Source: Paramicrobacterium sp051513965
GTDB lineage: Bacteria > Actinomycetota > Actinomycetes > Actinomycetales > Microbacteriaceae
Length of the DNA stretch: 64,000 nt
Reading direction: 5' to 3'
Assembly (NCBI RefSeq): GCF_051513965.1
Contig: NZ_CP195847.1
Location: 1,302,001 to 1,366,000 of the forward strand
Shown here: positions 24,372-34,058 of the stretch, one piece after another
Position numbering within the stretch: position 1 is the first letter of the stretch
How the letters are laid out: every line of letters begins with the position of its first letter
Made by a program: the position numbers and the translations under genes
The notes under the pieces: generated by a model
The model's input: the letters and a program-made list of their open reading frames with translations, nothing else
The model's database searches: none
What the model was told of the DNA's origin: nothing

Positions 24372-26465
24372 GTGGCAGCACTGCAATGGGATTCCATTGA
24401 CGACAAGGCAGTAGACACCGCCCGTGTTCTCGCGGCGGATGCTGTTGAGAAGGTCGGAAACGGCCACCCCGGCACCGCGATGAGTCTCGCTCCCGCCGCT
24501 TACCTCCTCTACCAGAAGGTCATGCGGCGCGACCCGCACGACGAGAAGTGGCTCGGACGCGATCGATTCATCCTCTCCGCCGGCCACAGCTCGCTGACGC
24601 AGTACATCCAACTCTATTTCGCCGGTGACGGCCTGGAGCTCGACGATCTCAAGGCGCTGCGCACGTGGGGCTCGCTCACGCCCGGGCACCCCGAGTACGG
24701 GCACACGAAGGGTGTGGAGATCACGACCGGACCGCTCGGTCAGGGGCTTTCCTCATCAGTCGGCTTTGCGTATGCATCGCGCTACGAACGCGGACTGTTC
24801 GATCCGGATGCCCCGCAGGGTACGAGTCCCTTCGACCACTTCATTTACGTGATCGCGAGCGACGGCGACCTGCAGGAGGGCATCACGAGTGAAGCGTCCT
24901 CGCTCGCCGGCCACCAGCAGCTCGGCAACCTCATCGCGATCTACGACAGCAACCAGATCTCCATTGAAGACGACACTGACATCGCCTTCACCGAAGATGT
25001 CGCCGCCAGATACGAGGCATACGGCTGGCAGGTCATCACTGTCGACTGGAAGAAGACGGGCGAGTATGTCGAAGATGTCGCCGAGCTCTTCGAAGCCATC
25101 GAAGCTGCGAAGGCCGAGACATCGAAGCCGACGCTCATCGTCCTGAAGACGATCATCGGATGGCCCGCACCTAACAAGAAGGACACAGGAGCGATCCACG
25201 GCGCGAAGCTCGGTTCCGAGGAGCTCGCTGGCGTGAAGGAGATCCTCGGCTTCGACCCGGACAAGACCTTTGAGGTCGATGAGGCCGTCATCTCTCACAC
25301 TCGCGGCGCGATTGAACGCGGTGCCGAGGACCGCTCGGAATGGCAAAAGTCATTCGACGAGTGGAAGAACGCGAACCCGGAACGCAGCGCACTGCTCGAT
25401 CGCCTGCTCGCGCACGAGCTGCCCGCAGATATCGAAGACGCACTGCCCGTCTTCGATGCCGGCAGCGATGTCTCGACTCGTGCGGCGTCCGGCAAGGCGC
25501 TCTCCGCGCTGGGCGCGAAGCTCCCCGAACTCTGGGGAGGCTCCGCGGACCTGGCCGGATCGAACAACACGACCATCGACGGAGCCGCCTCGTTCGTGCC
25601 GAGTGAGCACTCGACTGACAGCTGGGCAGGCAACCCGTACGGGCGCGTGCTCCACTTCGGCATCCGCGAGCACGCCATGGCCGCGATCCTCAACGGAATC
25701 GTTCTGCACGGACCGACGCGCGCGTTCGGCGGAACATTCCTGATCTTCAGCGACTACCAGCGCCCATCGGTTCGACTCGCCGCTCTCATGAACGTGCCGA
25801 GCGTGTTCGTCTGGACCCACGACTCCGTGGCTCTGGGTGAAGACGGCCCGACGCACCAGCCGATCGAGCAGCTTTCCTCGCTGCGGGCGATTCCGAATCT
25901 CGCGGTCGTCCGCCCCTCCGATGCGAACGAGGTCTCCTATGCATGGCTCGAGATCCTCAAGCGTCATGACGGACCGACCGGCATCGCGCTGACCCGCCAG
26001 AACCTCCCGGTGTTCGAGCGTGGTGAAGGGGATGCCGAGGGCGAGACGCTCGCCGCAGCGTCGAACGTTGCCAAGGGCGCCTACATCCTCGCCGAGGCAC
26101 CTGGCGGAACACCGGACGTCATCATCATCGCGACCGGTTCGGAAGTTCAGCTCGCTCTCGAAGCACGTGAGACGTTGAAGTCCGAGGGCACGAACGCCCG
26201 TGTCGTCGCCGCGCCATCACTCGAGTGGTTTGCCGAGCAGTCGCCGGAGTACCGCGAGCATGTCCTGCCTTCGGCGATCACGGCTCGCGTCTCTGTTGAG
26301 GCAGGGCTCGACCTCAGCTGGAGAGGAATCGTCGGCGATCGCGGACGGTCAGTCTCGATCGAACATTTCGGCGCATCCGCCGACTACAAGACGCTGTTCC
26401 GCGAATTCGGCATCACGGCCGAAGCCGTTGTCAGCGCAGCACACGAAACGCTCGGCGCGAACTGA
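24372..26465 (+). CDS. tkt: Transketolase
   Basis: A 697-residue thiamine-diphosphate enzyme moving two-carbon units between sugar phosphates in the non-oxidative pentose phosphate pathway. TPP/magnesium motif ASDGDLQEGITSEASS (about 156-171) with DSNQISI as its metal-binding end, substrate His in GHSSLTQY and GHPEYGHT, and catalytic Glu in FGIREHAMAA. The C-terminal transketolase domain ends at HETLGAN. GTG start. First gene of a six-gene carbon operon; tal follows after 21 bases. Confidence 0.98.
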   Translation: MAALQWDSIDDKAVDTARVLAADAVEKVGNGHPGTAMSLAPAAYLLYQKVMRRDPHDEKWLGRDRFILSAGHSSLTQYIQLYFAGDGLELDDLKALRTWGSLTPGHPEYGHTKGVEITTGPLGQGLSSSVGFAYASRYERGLFDPDAPQGTSPFDHFIYVIASDGDLQEGITSEASSLAGHQQLGNLIAIYDSNQISIEDDTDIAFTEDVAARYEAYGWQVITVDWKKTGEYVEDVAELFEAIEAAKAETSKPTLIVLKTIIGWPAPNKKDTGAIHGAKLGSEELAGVKEILGFDPDKTFEVDEAVISHTRGAIERGAEDRSEWQKSFDEWKNANPERSALLDRLLAHELPADIEDALPVFDAGSDVSTRAASGKALSALGAKLPELWGGSADLAGSNNTTIDGAASFVPSEHSTDSWAGNPYGRVLHFGIREHAMAAILNGIVLHGPTRAFGGTFLIFSDYQRPSVRLAALMNVPSVFVWTHDSVALGEDGPTHQPIEQLSSLRAIPNLAVVRPSDANEVSYAWLEILKRHDGPTGIALTRQNLPVFERGEGDAEGETLAAASNVAKGAYILAEAPGGTPDVIIIATGSEVQLALEARETLKSEGTNARVVAAPSLEWFAEQSPEYREHVLPSAITARVSVEAGLDLSWRGIVGDRGRSVSIEHFGASADYKTLFREFGITAEAVVSAAHETLGAN

Positions 26466-26486
26466 GCCGGGCACAGGAGAGACATC

Positions 26487-27596
26487 ATGACTGAAACACC
26501 CACTGCACAGCTTTCCGCCGCCGGCGTGAGCATCTGGCTCGACGACCTGTCTCGTGAGCGCATCGAGACCGGGAACCTCCGTGAGCTTATCGACAACCGT
26601 GATGTCGTCGGAATCACCACGAACCCGACGATCTTCGCGAACGCCATCAAGAACGGCGATCGCTACGCAGCGCAGGTGGCCGAGCTGAAGGCCGCCGGCG
26701 CAACCGTCGATCAGACCGTGACCGAACTCACGACGAAGGATGTGGCGGATGCCGCTGACATCTTCCGTCCGATCTTCGACAAGACGAACGGCGTAGACGG
26801 CCGTGTCTCGATCGAGGTCGAGCCGGGCCTGGCGCACGATGCGGCGGGCACGACCGCTCAGGCGCAGGAGCTGTGGGAGAAGGTCCAGCGTCCGAACACA
26901 CTGATCAAGATCCCGGCGACGGTCGAGGGACTCGAGGCCATCACTGCGACGATCGCGAAGGGCATCAGCGTCAACGTGACCCTGATTTTCAGCCTGACTC
27001 GCTACCGCGAGGTGATCAACGCTTACCTGACCGGTCTCGAGCAGGCGAAGGCCGCTGGAATCGACCTCTCGACGATTCACTCGGTGGCGTCGTTCTTCGT
27101 CTCGCGCGTCGACACTGAGATCGACAAGCGACTGGACGGCGTCGGAACCGAGGAAGCACGCGCACTCAAGGGCAAGGCCGGCGTCGCGAATGCGCAGCTG
27201 GCGTATCAGGTCTTCGAGCAGGAGTTCGCGTCGGAGCGGGCGAAGACGCTCCTCGCTGCTGGAGCTAACGCCCAGCGTCCGCTGTGGGCTTCCACCGGTG
27301 TGAAGGACCCCTCGCTTCCGGATACCCTCTACGTGACGGGTCTTGTCGCTGATGGAGTGGTCAACACTATGCCGGAGAAGACACTCGAGGCGACGTACGA
27401 CCACGGTGAGGTGGTTGGAGACACAGTGACCGGTGCATACGACGAAGCGAATGGCGTCCTCGACGCGATCGCCGCTCTCGGCATCTCCTATGACGATGTC
27501 ACCGCCGTCCTCGAGAAGGAGGGCGTGGAGAAGTTCATCGTCTCGTGGAATGAACTTCTCGACGACGTCAAGGGTGCGCTCGAGGAGGCACGATGA
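26487..27596 (+). CDS. tal: Transaldolase
   Basis: A 369-residue actinobacterial-type transaldolase (TalB-like long form) transferring dihydroxyacetone units. The Schiff-base Lys141 is in TLIKIPAT, with GITTNPTIF at 42-50 and NVTLIFSLTRYREV as the other barrel motifs. GAGAGAC lies before the ATG. Its stop overlaps the pgi ATG by four bases (ATGA), so the two are translationally coupled. Confidence 0.97.
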   Translation: MTETPTAQLSAAGVSIWLDDLSRERIETGNLRELIDNRDVVGITTNPTIFANAIKNGDRYAAQVAELKAAGATVDQTVTELTTKDVADAADIFRPIFDKTNGVDGRVSIEVEPGLAHDAAGTTAQAQELWEKVQRPNTLIKIPATVEGLEAITATIAKGISVNVTLIFSLTRYREVINAYLTGLEQAKAAGIDLSTIHSVASFFVSRVDTEIDKRLDGVGTEEARALKGKAGVANAQLAYQVFEQEFASERAKTLLAAGANAQRPLWASTGVKDPSLPDTLYVTGLVADGVVNTMPEKTLEATYDHGEVVGDTVTGAYDEANGVLDAIAALGISYDDVTAVLEKEGVEKFIVSWNELLDDVKGALEEAR

Positions 27597-29203
27597 GCAT
27601 CAAGATCCATGTGAGCGGCGCTGCCGAGGAGGCCGTCCGCTCTACGGTTCCGACCCTCGTCGCCGACCTGGTCGCATCGTCTATCACTGACCAGAACTCG
27701 ACCCTCTGGGGCCCGGAGGCGGAGTCAGAGGCAGCGAAGCGTCTCGGCTGGACAGAGGCCGTTGCGGTCTCTCGTCCCCTCGTCGACGAGATCGTCGCGC
27801 TGCGTGACAAGCTTCAGAATGCTGGCGTGAACCACATCGTTCTCGCCGGTATGGGAGGCTCCTCGCTCGCGCCCGAGGTGATCACGCGGACCTTCGGCGT
27901 GGAGCTCACGGTTCTCGACTCGACGTCGCCGGGCCAGGTCAGCGCCGCGTTGAATGATCGCCTCGAGAGCACGGCGCTCGTCGTGTCCTCGAAGTCAGGA
28001 TCCACCGTCGAGACGGACAGCCAGAAGCGCGTCTTCGAGAAGGCCTTCTCGGACGCAGGCATTGACCCGCGTGAGCGAATCGTCATCGTCACGGATCCGG
28101 GCTCTCCTCTCGACACCTCAGCGCGTGAGGCTGGCTTCACCGTGTTCAACGCTGACCCAAACGTCGGCGGTCGCTATTCCGCTCTGACAGCGTTCGGCCT
28201 CGTCCCGTCCGGGCTTGCCGGCGTCGACATCGCCGCTCTCCTCGACGAGGCGGATCAGATTCTGACGGAGCTCGCGGTCGACGATGAGAGCAACCCAGGT
28301 CTTGTGCTCGGAGCTGCTATCTCAGCGACCAGTCCGCGGAAGGACAAGCTGGGCATCGTCGCAGACGGCACTCACATCGTCGGGTTCGCAGACTGGGCGG
28401 AGCAGCTTATCGCGGAGTCGACGGGTAAACAGGGCACGGGAATCCTGCCTGTGGTTCTGGACACCCTCTCCCCTGAGCTCGAGAACGTTCCGGCGGACCT
28501 TCAGATCGTTCGACTGGTTGACGACGCTGACGCTCTCCACCTCCTGCCCAGGGACCGTCACCACGGTGAGATCCTGGTGAGCGGCTCTCTCGGAGCGCAG
28601 CTCATGGTCTGGGAGTACGCCATTGCGGTGGCCGGTCGTATTCTCGGCATCAACCCGTTCGACCAGCCGGACGTGGAATCCGCGAAGGCCGCTGCACGCG
28701 GTCTTCTTGACGAGCGTCCGGAAGCGGCATCCCCAGCTTTCACCTCAGGCGGCATCGAGGTTCGCGGAGATTCTCAGCTCGTCGAGGGGACGGACAGCGT
28801 GCACGAGGTCATCTCTCGTCTGCTGGCAGCGCTTCCGGAGGATGGATACGTGGCCGTTCAGGCGTACGTGAACCGTCTGGAGCTCCCGCAGCTGGAAGGC
28901 ATCCGCAATATGCTTGCAGCTGTCGCACAGCGTCCGGTCACCTTCGGCTGGGGGCCTCGATTCCTTCACTCAACCGGTCAGTACCACAAGGGCGGTCCCG
29001 AGCAGGGCGTGTTCCTGCAGATCACACAGCGTCCTGCTGCAGACGTGGAGATCCCCGGCCGTCCGTTCACCTTCGGACAGCTCATCGAAGCTCAAGCGGC
29101 TGGCGACGCTGGCGTCCTGCGCGAGCATGGTCGACCCGTCCTGTCGCTCACACTGACCGACCCGCAGAACGACGTACTCGCTCTGTTCGAGGCCATCAAC
29201 TAA
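27593..29203 (+). CDS. pgi: Glucose-6-phosphate isomerase
   Basis: A 536-residue isomerase interconverting glucose-6-P and fructose-6-P. The SIS-fold phosphate motifs GMGGSSLAPEV (about 84-94) and SSKSGSTVET (about 128-137) are present, with a late GQYHKGGPEQGVF region carrying the catalytic His/Lys set. The C-terminal half differs from E. coli Pgi and fits the type linked to tal as a tal-pgi fusion in other bacteria; here the two are separate but coupled genes. zwf follows after 39 bases. Confidence 0.95.
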   Translation: MSIKIHVSGAAEEAVRSTVPTLVADLVASSITDQNSTLWGPEAESEAAKRLGWTEAVAVSRPLVDEIVALRDKLQNAGVNHIVLAGMGGSSLAPEVITRTFGVELTVLDSTSPGQVSAALNDRLESTALVVSSKSGSTVETDSQKRVFEKAFSDAGIDPRERIVIVTDPGSPLDTSAREAGFTVFNADPNVGGRYSALTAFGLVPSGLAGVDIAALLDEADQILTELAVDDESNPGLVLGAAISATSPRKDKLGIVADGTHIVGFADWAEQLIAESTGKQGTGILPVVLDTLSPELENVPADLQIVRLVDDADALHLLPRDRHHGEILVSGSLGAQLMVWEYAIAVAGRILGINPFDQPDVESAKAAARGLLDERPEAASPAFTSGGIEVRGDSQLVEGTDSVHEVISRLLAALPEDGYVAVQAYVNRLELPQLEGIRNMLAAVAQRPVTFGWGPRFLHSTGQYHKGGPEQGVFLQITQRPAADVEIPGRPFTFGQLIEAQAAGDAGVLREHGRPVLSLTLTDPQNDVLALFEAIN

Positions 29204-29242
29204 TCACTGAGGCTTCCGTCACGGAAGTCATCTAGGAGCCGA

Positions 29243-30787
29243 ATGTCCCCGGTGGAGATCACACCTGAATACAACCCGCTTCGATTGAGCATTGATCGAC
29301 GGCTGAACCGCATCGCTGGTCCCAGCGGCCTTATCATCTTCGGGGTGACGGGAGACCTGTCACGCAAGAAGCTGATGCCTGCCGTGTACGACCTCGCGAA
29401 CCGGGGGCTTCTGCCCCCGGGGTTCGCCCTCGTCGGATTCGCGCGGCGTGACTGGGAGGATCAGGACTTCTCTCAGGTTGTGCACGACGCGGTCAAGGCG
29501 CACGCGCGCACCCCATTCCGGGAGGAGGTCTGGGAACAGCTCGCCCAGGGCATCCGCTTTGTCTCCGGTGAATTCGGTGACGACGAGGCGTTCGAGCGTC
29601 TCGGGAAGACAATCGAGGAGCTCGACCGCTCACGTGGCACGATGGGCAACCACGCGTTCTACCTCTCGATTCCGCCGAAGGCGTTTCCACAGGTCACCGC
29701 TCAGCTGAAGCGCTCAGGACTGGCGGAGCAGACCGAGGGACAATGGCGCCGCGTCGTGATCGAGAAGCCTTTCGGCAGCGACCTCCAGTCGGCTCGTGAG
29801 CTGAACTCGGTCGTCGAATCAGTCTTCCCGCCGGATTCCGTCTTCCGCATCGATCACTATCTCGGCAAAGAGACGGTCCAGAACATCATGGCGCTTCGCT
29901 TCGCCAACCAGCTGTTCGAGCCGATCTGGAACGCCAACTACGTCGACCACGTTCAGATCACCATGGCTGAGGACATCGGTGTGGGCGGCCGAGCAGGGTA
30001 CTACGACGGAATCGGCGCCGCCCGCGACGTCATCCAGAATCACCTCCTTCAACTCCTCGCGCTCACCGCGATGGAAGAGCCGAACTCTTTCGACGCGGCG
30101 GACCTGCGTGCGGAGAAGGAGAAGGTGCTGGCGGCCGTGCGGCTTCCCGAAGACCTCGGCCTCGCTACCGCGCGCGGTCAGTACGCGGGTGGTTGGCAAG
30201 GCGGAGAACGTGTGCGCGGCTTCCTCGAAGAGGAAGGCATGAACCCGCAGTCGACGACTGAGACGTATGCTGCGATGAAACTTCACGTGAATACGCGGCG
30301 CTGGGCGGGAGTTCCCTTCTATCTTCGATCGGGAAAGCGTCTCGGCCGCCGTGTGACGGAGATCGCCGTGGTCTTCAAGCGTGCTCCGCAGTACCTGTTC
30401 GCTGAGTCCCAGACGGCAGAGCTCGGCGAGAACGCCCTTGTCATCCGAGTGCAGCCCGATGAAGGAGTGACGATCCGCTTCGGGTCGAAGGTGCCGGGGG
30501 CTGGAATGCAGGTCAGAGATGTCACGATGGACTTCGGCTACGGGCACGCTTTCACTGAAGCGAGCCCCGAAGCGTACGAACGTCTGATTCTCGATGTTCT
30601 CCTGGGCGACCCTCCGCTGTTCCCGCGGCATGAAGAGGTCGAGCTCTCGTGGAAGATCCTCGATCCGATCGAGGAATTCTGGGCCGAGCAGGGAGGGCCC
30701 CTCGAACAGTACGAACCGGGAACGTGGGGGCCGCAGTCTGCGGATGAACTCCTCGCCCGCGATGGCCGAAGCTGGAGGCGTCCATGA
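29243..30787 (+). CDS. zwf: Glucose-6-phosphate 1-dehydrogenase
   Basis: A 514-residue NADP-dependent enzyme that starts the oxidative pentose phosphate pathway. GVTGDLSRKKLMPA (about 34-47) binds the dinucleotide and RIDHYLGKETVQN (about 201-213) is the active-site signature with catalytic His and substrate Lys. AGGAG lies 6 bases before the ATG. Its stop overlaps the opcA ATG (ATGA), which fits the need for OpcA in enzyme activity. Confidence 0.98.
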   Translation: MSPVEITPEYNPLRLSIDRRLNRIAGPSGLIIFGVTGDLSRKKLMPAVYDLANRGLLPPGFALVGFARRDWEDQDFSQVVHDAVKAHARTPFREEVWEQLAQGIRFVSGEFGDDEAFERLGKTIEELDRSRGTMGNHAFYLSIPPKAFPQVTAQLKRSGLAEQTEGQWRRVVIEKPFGSDLQSARELNSVVESVFPPDSVFRIDHYLGKETVQNIMALRFANQLFEPIWNANYVDHVQITMAEDIGVGGRAGYYDGIGAARDVIQNHLLQLLALTAMEEPNSFDAADLRAEKEKVLAAVRLPEDLGLATARGQYAGGWQGGERVRGFLEEEGMNPQSTTETYAAMKLHVNTRRWAGVPFYLRSGKRLGRRVTEIAVVFKRAPQYLFAESQTAELGENALVIRVQPDEGVTIRFGSKVPGAGMQVRDVTMDFGYGHAFTEASPEAYERLILDVLLGDPPLFPRHEEVELSWKILDPIEEFWAEQGGPLEQYEPGTWGPQSADELLARDGRSWRRP

Positions 30788-31743
30788 TCATCGATATGCC
30801 CGACACGACGACTAGCGCGATTTCGAAGCGCCTCGTCGTCATGCGTGAAGAGGGCGGCGTGGTCGCGCTCGGTCGCGTGCTGACACTCATCATCGTGGCT
30901 AACCACGGGGATGAGGAAGACGCGATCGAGGCTGCCAACGATGCGTCGCGTGAGCACCCGATGCGAGTGATCGTGATCGCCCGGTCGCTTGAATCAGACT
31001 CGAGCGAGACGCGGATCGATGCACAGATTCGTGTGGGTGGAGACGCCGGCGCGAGTGAGGTGATCATCCTGCGCGCATATGGCGATGCTTCTGAGAACAA
31101 GGTCAGCCTTGTCACAGCGCTTCTGCTCCCCGACGCTCCCGTTGTCGCATGGTGGCCAGGCGATACGCCTCAGGAAGTGGCGTCCTCGCCAATCGGACAG
31201 ATCGCTCAACGCCGCATCACGGATGCCTCTGCCCATGACGACCCGCACGAGGCTCTTGAACACCTTGGCGAAGGCTACAAGCCCGGCGACACCGACTTCG
31301 CCTGGACCAGACTCACACTGTGGCGCGCTCAGCTGGCCGCGGTTCTCGACCAGCCTCCGTATGAAGCGATCACCGGAGTCCGTGTATCGGGGGCGGCTGA
31401 TTCGCCGTCGACGACGCTGCTTGCGGCCTGGCTCCAGCATCAGCTGCAGGTACCTGTCGAGTGCGAACTGACCAATCCGGTCAGCGGGATCGGTGGCATC
31501 CACGGAGTCGAGCTGGATCGCGCCTCAGGAACGATCTCACTTGAGCGCCCCCTCTCCAGCACAGCGACACTGCGTATCCCCGGTCAGCCGGTACAGGACA
31601 TCGCACTGCCGAGACGAAGCCTGCGGGACTGTCTTGCCGAGGAGCTTCGCCGACTAGACCCGGACGTTCTCTATGGTGAGGTCATCACTGAAGGGCTTCG
31701 CTCACTCAACTCCGAATCGACGTCGATGGAGGCACAGCAATGA
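30784..31743 (+). CDS. opcA: Glucose-6-phosphate dehydrogenase assembly protein OpcA
   Basis: A 319-residue protein found next to zwf in cyanobacteria and actinobacteria, where it promotes assembly or redox control of G6PDH. Recognised by LTLIIVANHGDEED near the start, the MRVIVIA segment, PVVAWWPGDTP in the middle and the late LRRLDPDVLYGEV. No known enzyme motif. It overlaps both zwf and pgl by four bases. Confidence 0.93.
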   Translation: MIIDMPDTTTSAISKRLVVMREEGGVVALGRVLTLIIVANHGDEEDAIEAANDASREHPMRVIVIARSLESDSSETRIDAQIRVGGDAGASEVIILRAYGDASENKVSLVTALLLPDAPVVAWWPGDTPQEVASSPIGQIAQRRITDASAHDDPHEALEHLGEGYKPGDTDFAWTRLTLWRAQLAAVLDQPPYEAITGVRVSGAADSPSTTLLAAWLQHQLQVPVECELTNPVSGIGGIHGVELDRASGTISLERPLSSTATLRIPGQPVQDIALPRRSLRDCLAEELRRLDPDVLYGEVITEGLRSLNSESTSMEAQQ

Positions 31744-32510
31744 CCAATGAGCGACGAGTACTCGTCCACACCGACAAGGCCGCGCTTGCGGCCTCCATTG
31801 CGGCTAGGGCATTGACCAAGATCGTGGATCTGCTCGATGAGCAGGACCGCGTGAGCATCGTGCTCGAGGGCGGCCGTGTAGCCATGGACGTTCTGACACA
31901 GATCAACGAGAATCCGGCACGGGACACCGTGGACTGGAGCCGCGTTCACTTCTGGTGGGGTGACGAACGATTCGTTCCGTCCGGAGACGATGAGCGCAAT
32001 GATCTGAAGGCGCGACGCGCGCTCCTGGATCACATCTCAGTTCCAGAGTCGAACATTCACCCGATGCCCGCTGCAGACGCTGGGTTGAGCCTCGATGAGG
32101 CGGCCGTTGCGTACGCGGATGAACTCGCCCGTTTCGGGGACGGCGACAGCGGTCTGCCGCGGTTCGACATCACGTTCCTCGGAGTGGGACCCGACGGACA
32201 CACAGCGTCGCTGTTCCCTGATCAGCCACAGGTGTTGGAGAAGGACGCGCATGTCGTCGCCGTGCGCGACTCGCCGAAGCCTCCGCCCGAGCGACTGTCG
32301 CTGACTCGTCCAGCACTGAACTCCTCTCAGCGTATCTGGGTTGAGATCGCCGGTGCCGAGAAAGCATCGTCCCTCGGTCTCGCGCTTGCCGGTGCGGCCT
32401 ACTCGGAGGTCCCTATCGCAGGGATCAAGGGCCGCAAGCGCACTGTGTTCTTCGTCGATCGAGAGGCGGCTGCTGAGGTTCCCGAGAATCTCATCGCCCA
32501 GTCTTACTGA
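31740..32510 (+). CDS. pgl: 6-phosphogluconolactonase
   Basis: A 256-residue SIS/NagB-fold lactonase hydrolysing 6-phosphogluconolactone. WWGDERFVPSGDDERND (about 76-92) and LGVGPDGHTASLFP (about 148-161) are the family signatures, the latter with the catalytic His. It completes the oxidative steps begun by zwf; 6-phosphogluconate dehydrogenase is not in the window. It ends seven bases before a strong bidirectional terminator. Confidence 0.96.
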   Translation: MTNERRVLVHTDKAALAASIAARALTKIVDLLDEQDRVSIVLEGGRVAMDVLTQINENPARDTVDWSRVHFWWGDERFVPSGDDERNDLKARRALLDHISVPESNIHPMPAADAGLSLDEAAVAYADELARFGDGDSGLPRFDITFLGVGPDGHTASLFPDQPQVLEKDAHVVAVRDSPKPPPERLSLTRPALNSSQRIWVEIAGAEKASSLGLALAGAAYSEVPIAGIKGRKRTVFFVDREAAAEVPENLIAQSY

Positions 32511-32516
32511 CACTGA

Positions 32517-32558
32517 AAATGCCGGAGGGCTCCGCAATCGCGGAGCCCTCCGGCATTT
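32517..32558. terminator. Bidirectional terminator, pentose-phosphate operon versus rbpA
   Basis: Perfect 18-bp stem (32517-32534 with 32541-32558, loop CAATCG) with AAA on the left and TTT on the right, so it works in both directions between convergent pgl and rbpA. Confidence 0.95.
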
Positions 32559-32566
32559 CTCTGGCG

Positions 32567-32929
32567 TTACGCCGTCGCGGTTCCGCGGCGTTCCCGCAGC
32601 TGGGTCAGCGCGTTCTCAAGAAGCTCTGCGGCTTCTTCATCAGTGCGCCGTTCCTTCACGTATGCCAGGTGAGTCTTGTAGGGCTCATTCCGAAGCGCGT
32701 GAGGCGGATTGTTCTTGTCACGTCCCGCCGGAAGGCCCGACATCGGACAGTCGATCGTCTCCGGGATGTCCTCGGCGGGAACATCGGCCGCAAAATAGCG
32801 GACCGTCTTGTTTCCCAGTGCATCCCAGTATTCGACTGCGACGCGCTCCGCGTGGTGACCATGGTCCTGCTCCCCCATCGGCCCGGCGCCGACGCGCGAG
32901 CCGCGGATTGAGCTGCCTCCGAGTGCCAT
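32567..32929 (-). CDS. rbpA: RNA polymerase-binding protein RbpA
   Basis: A 120-residue actinobacterial transcription factor that binds the principal sigma factor and stabilises the open complex. The N-terminal GSSIRGSRVGAGPMG, the central zinc-site relative FAADVPAEDIPETIDCPMSG, the basic linker and the sigma-binding helix VKERRTDEEAAELLENAL fit the family. Only one Cys is visible in the central domain, so the zinc site is probably lost, as in some other RbpA. It is the last gene of the gap-pgk-tpiA-secG run. Confidence 0.95.
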   Translation of the reverse strand: MALGGSSIRGSRVGAGPMGEQDHGHHAERVAVEYWDALGNKTVRYFAADVPAEDIPETIDCPMSGLPAGRDKNNPPHALRNEPYKTHLAYVKERRTDEEAAELLENALTQLRERRGTATA

Positions 32930-32939
32930 TCACTACCTC

Positions 32940-33191
32940 CTAGACGCCAGCTTGGAACTTCGTGATCAGACCAAGTGCCACAATGCAGACGAACCAGACG
33001 AGCCCGAGGCTCACCGTGATCGCGTTCAAGTTACGTTCTGCGACACCGGATGCACCGAGGTTCGAGCCCATTCCTCCGCCGAACATGTCGGAGAGACCTC
33101 CCCCGCGCCCCTTATGGAGCAGGATGAGGAACGTGAGGAGCAGGCTCGTGATGCCGAGCAGTACTTGAAGAATGACCTGGAGAATATCCAC
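32940..33191 (-). CDS. secG: Preprotein translocase subunit SecG
   Basis: An 83-residue two-helix membrane protein of the SecYEG channel. Helix 1 (about 3-24) and helix 2 (about 58-79) flank the cytosolic loop GRGGGLSDMFGGGMGS, which is diagnostic. The GTG at 33191 has AAAGG six bases upstream; a longer open frame from 33230 adds only an unrelated basic stretch. It follows tpiA, as in most actinobacteria. Confidence 0.95.
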   Translation of the reverse strand: MDILQVILQVLLGITSLLLTFLILLHKGRGGGLSDMFGGGMGSNLGASGVAERNLNAITVSLGLVWFVCIVALGLITKFQAGV

Positions 33192-33266
33192 GAAGGACCT
33201 TTCGCTGGGTGTGTGGCGCGGCGGGGCCACGACGATTATACGTGAGCCCCCGCCGCGCGAGTCGAA

Positions 33267-34058
33267 TCAGACTCCGACGTGCTTCTGATACCTGACGATG
33301 TTGGAGAACTCCGTGACGTCGAGGCTCGCCCCGCCGACGAGCGCGCCGTCGACGTTGGGCTCGCGCATGAAGCCAGCGATGTTCGCCGCCTTCACGGATC
33401 CTCCATACAAAATGCGCGTGCGAGCGGCGGCATCTTCACCGAGGGATTCGGCAATGACCTTTCGCAGCTCGGCAGCGACCTGTTCGGCCTGGTCGGGTGT
33501 TGCAGCTTTGCCCGAACCGATCGCCCACACAGGCTCGTACGCCACGACGATGTCGGCATCGGAGGAGACGGCTTCGAGAGCCGCGCGGAGCTGCGACACG
33601 GGAACAGCGGCAGAGCCGTGCTTCTCGAGGTCCTCCGCGGTCTCCCCCACGCAGATCACGGGAACGAGCCCGTGCTTCAGCGCGGCGACCGTCTTGCTGT
33701 TGACGATCTCGTCCGTCTCACCGTGGAGAGAGCGACGCTCCGAGTGACCGATGATCGCGTAGCGGCACTCAAGCTGGCTCAGAAACGCACCCGAGATCTC
33801 TCCCGTGAACGCACCGGAGTCCTGCGATGAGACATCCTGCGCGCCGTAGGCGAGCGGAAGCTTGTCCGCGGCGACGAGCGTCTGCACGCTTCGCAGGTCG
33901 GTGAACGGCGGGAAGACGGCGACCTCGACGGCATCGAAGTCGTGCTTGGCATCCTGCAGGCTCCAGGCGAGCTTCTGGACGAATGCGATCGCCTGAAGGT
34001 GATCGAGGTTCATCTTCCAGTTGCCCGCGATGAGTGGGGTGCGAGTCACTGCTGCCAT
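33267..34058 (-). CDS. tpiA: Triosephosphate isomerase
   Basis: A 263-residue TIM barrel enzyme. NWKMN (about 13-17) has the substrate Lys, IGHSERR has the catalytic His and AYEPVWAIGSGK the catalytic Glu. GGAGG lies seven bases before the ATG at 34058, inside the pgk stop region: the two genes overlap by 13 bases, so they are coupled. Confidence 0.98.
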   Translation of the reverse strand: MAAVTRTPLIAGNWKMNLDHLQAIAFVQKLAWSLQDAKHDFDAVEVAVFPPFTDLRSVQTLVAADKLPLAYGAQDVSSQDSGAFTGEISGAFLSQLECRYAIIGHSERRSLHGETDEIVNSKTVAALKHGLVPVICVGETAEDLEKHGSAAVPVSQLRAALEAVSSDADIVVAYEPVWAIGSGKAATPDQAEQVAAELRKVIAESLGEDAAARTRILYGGSVKAANIAGFMREPNVDGALVGGASLDVTEFSNIVRYQKHVGV

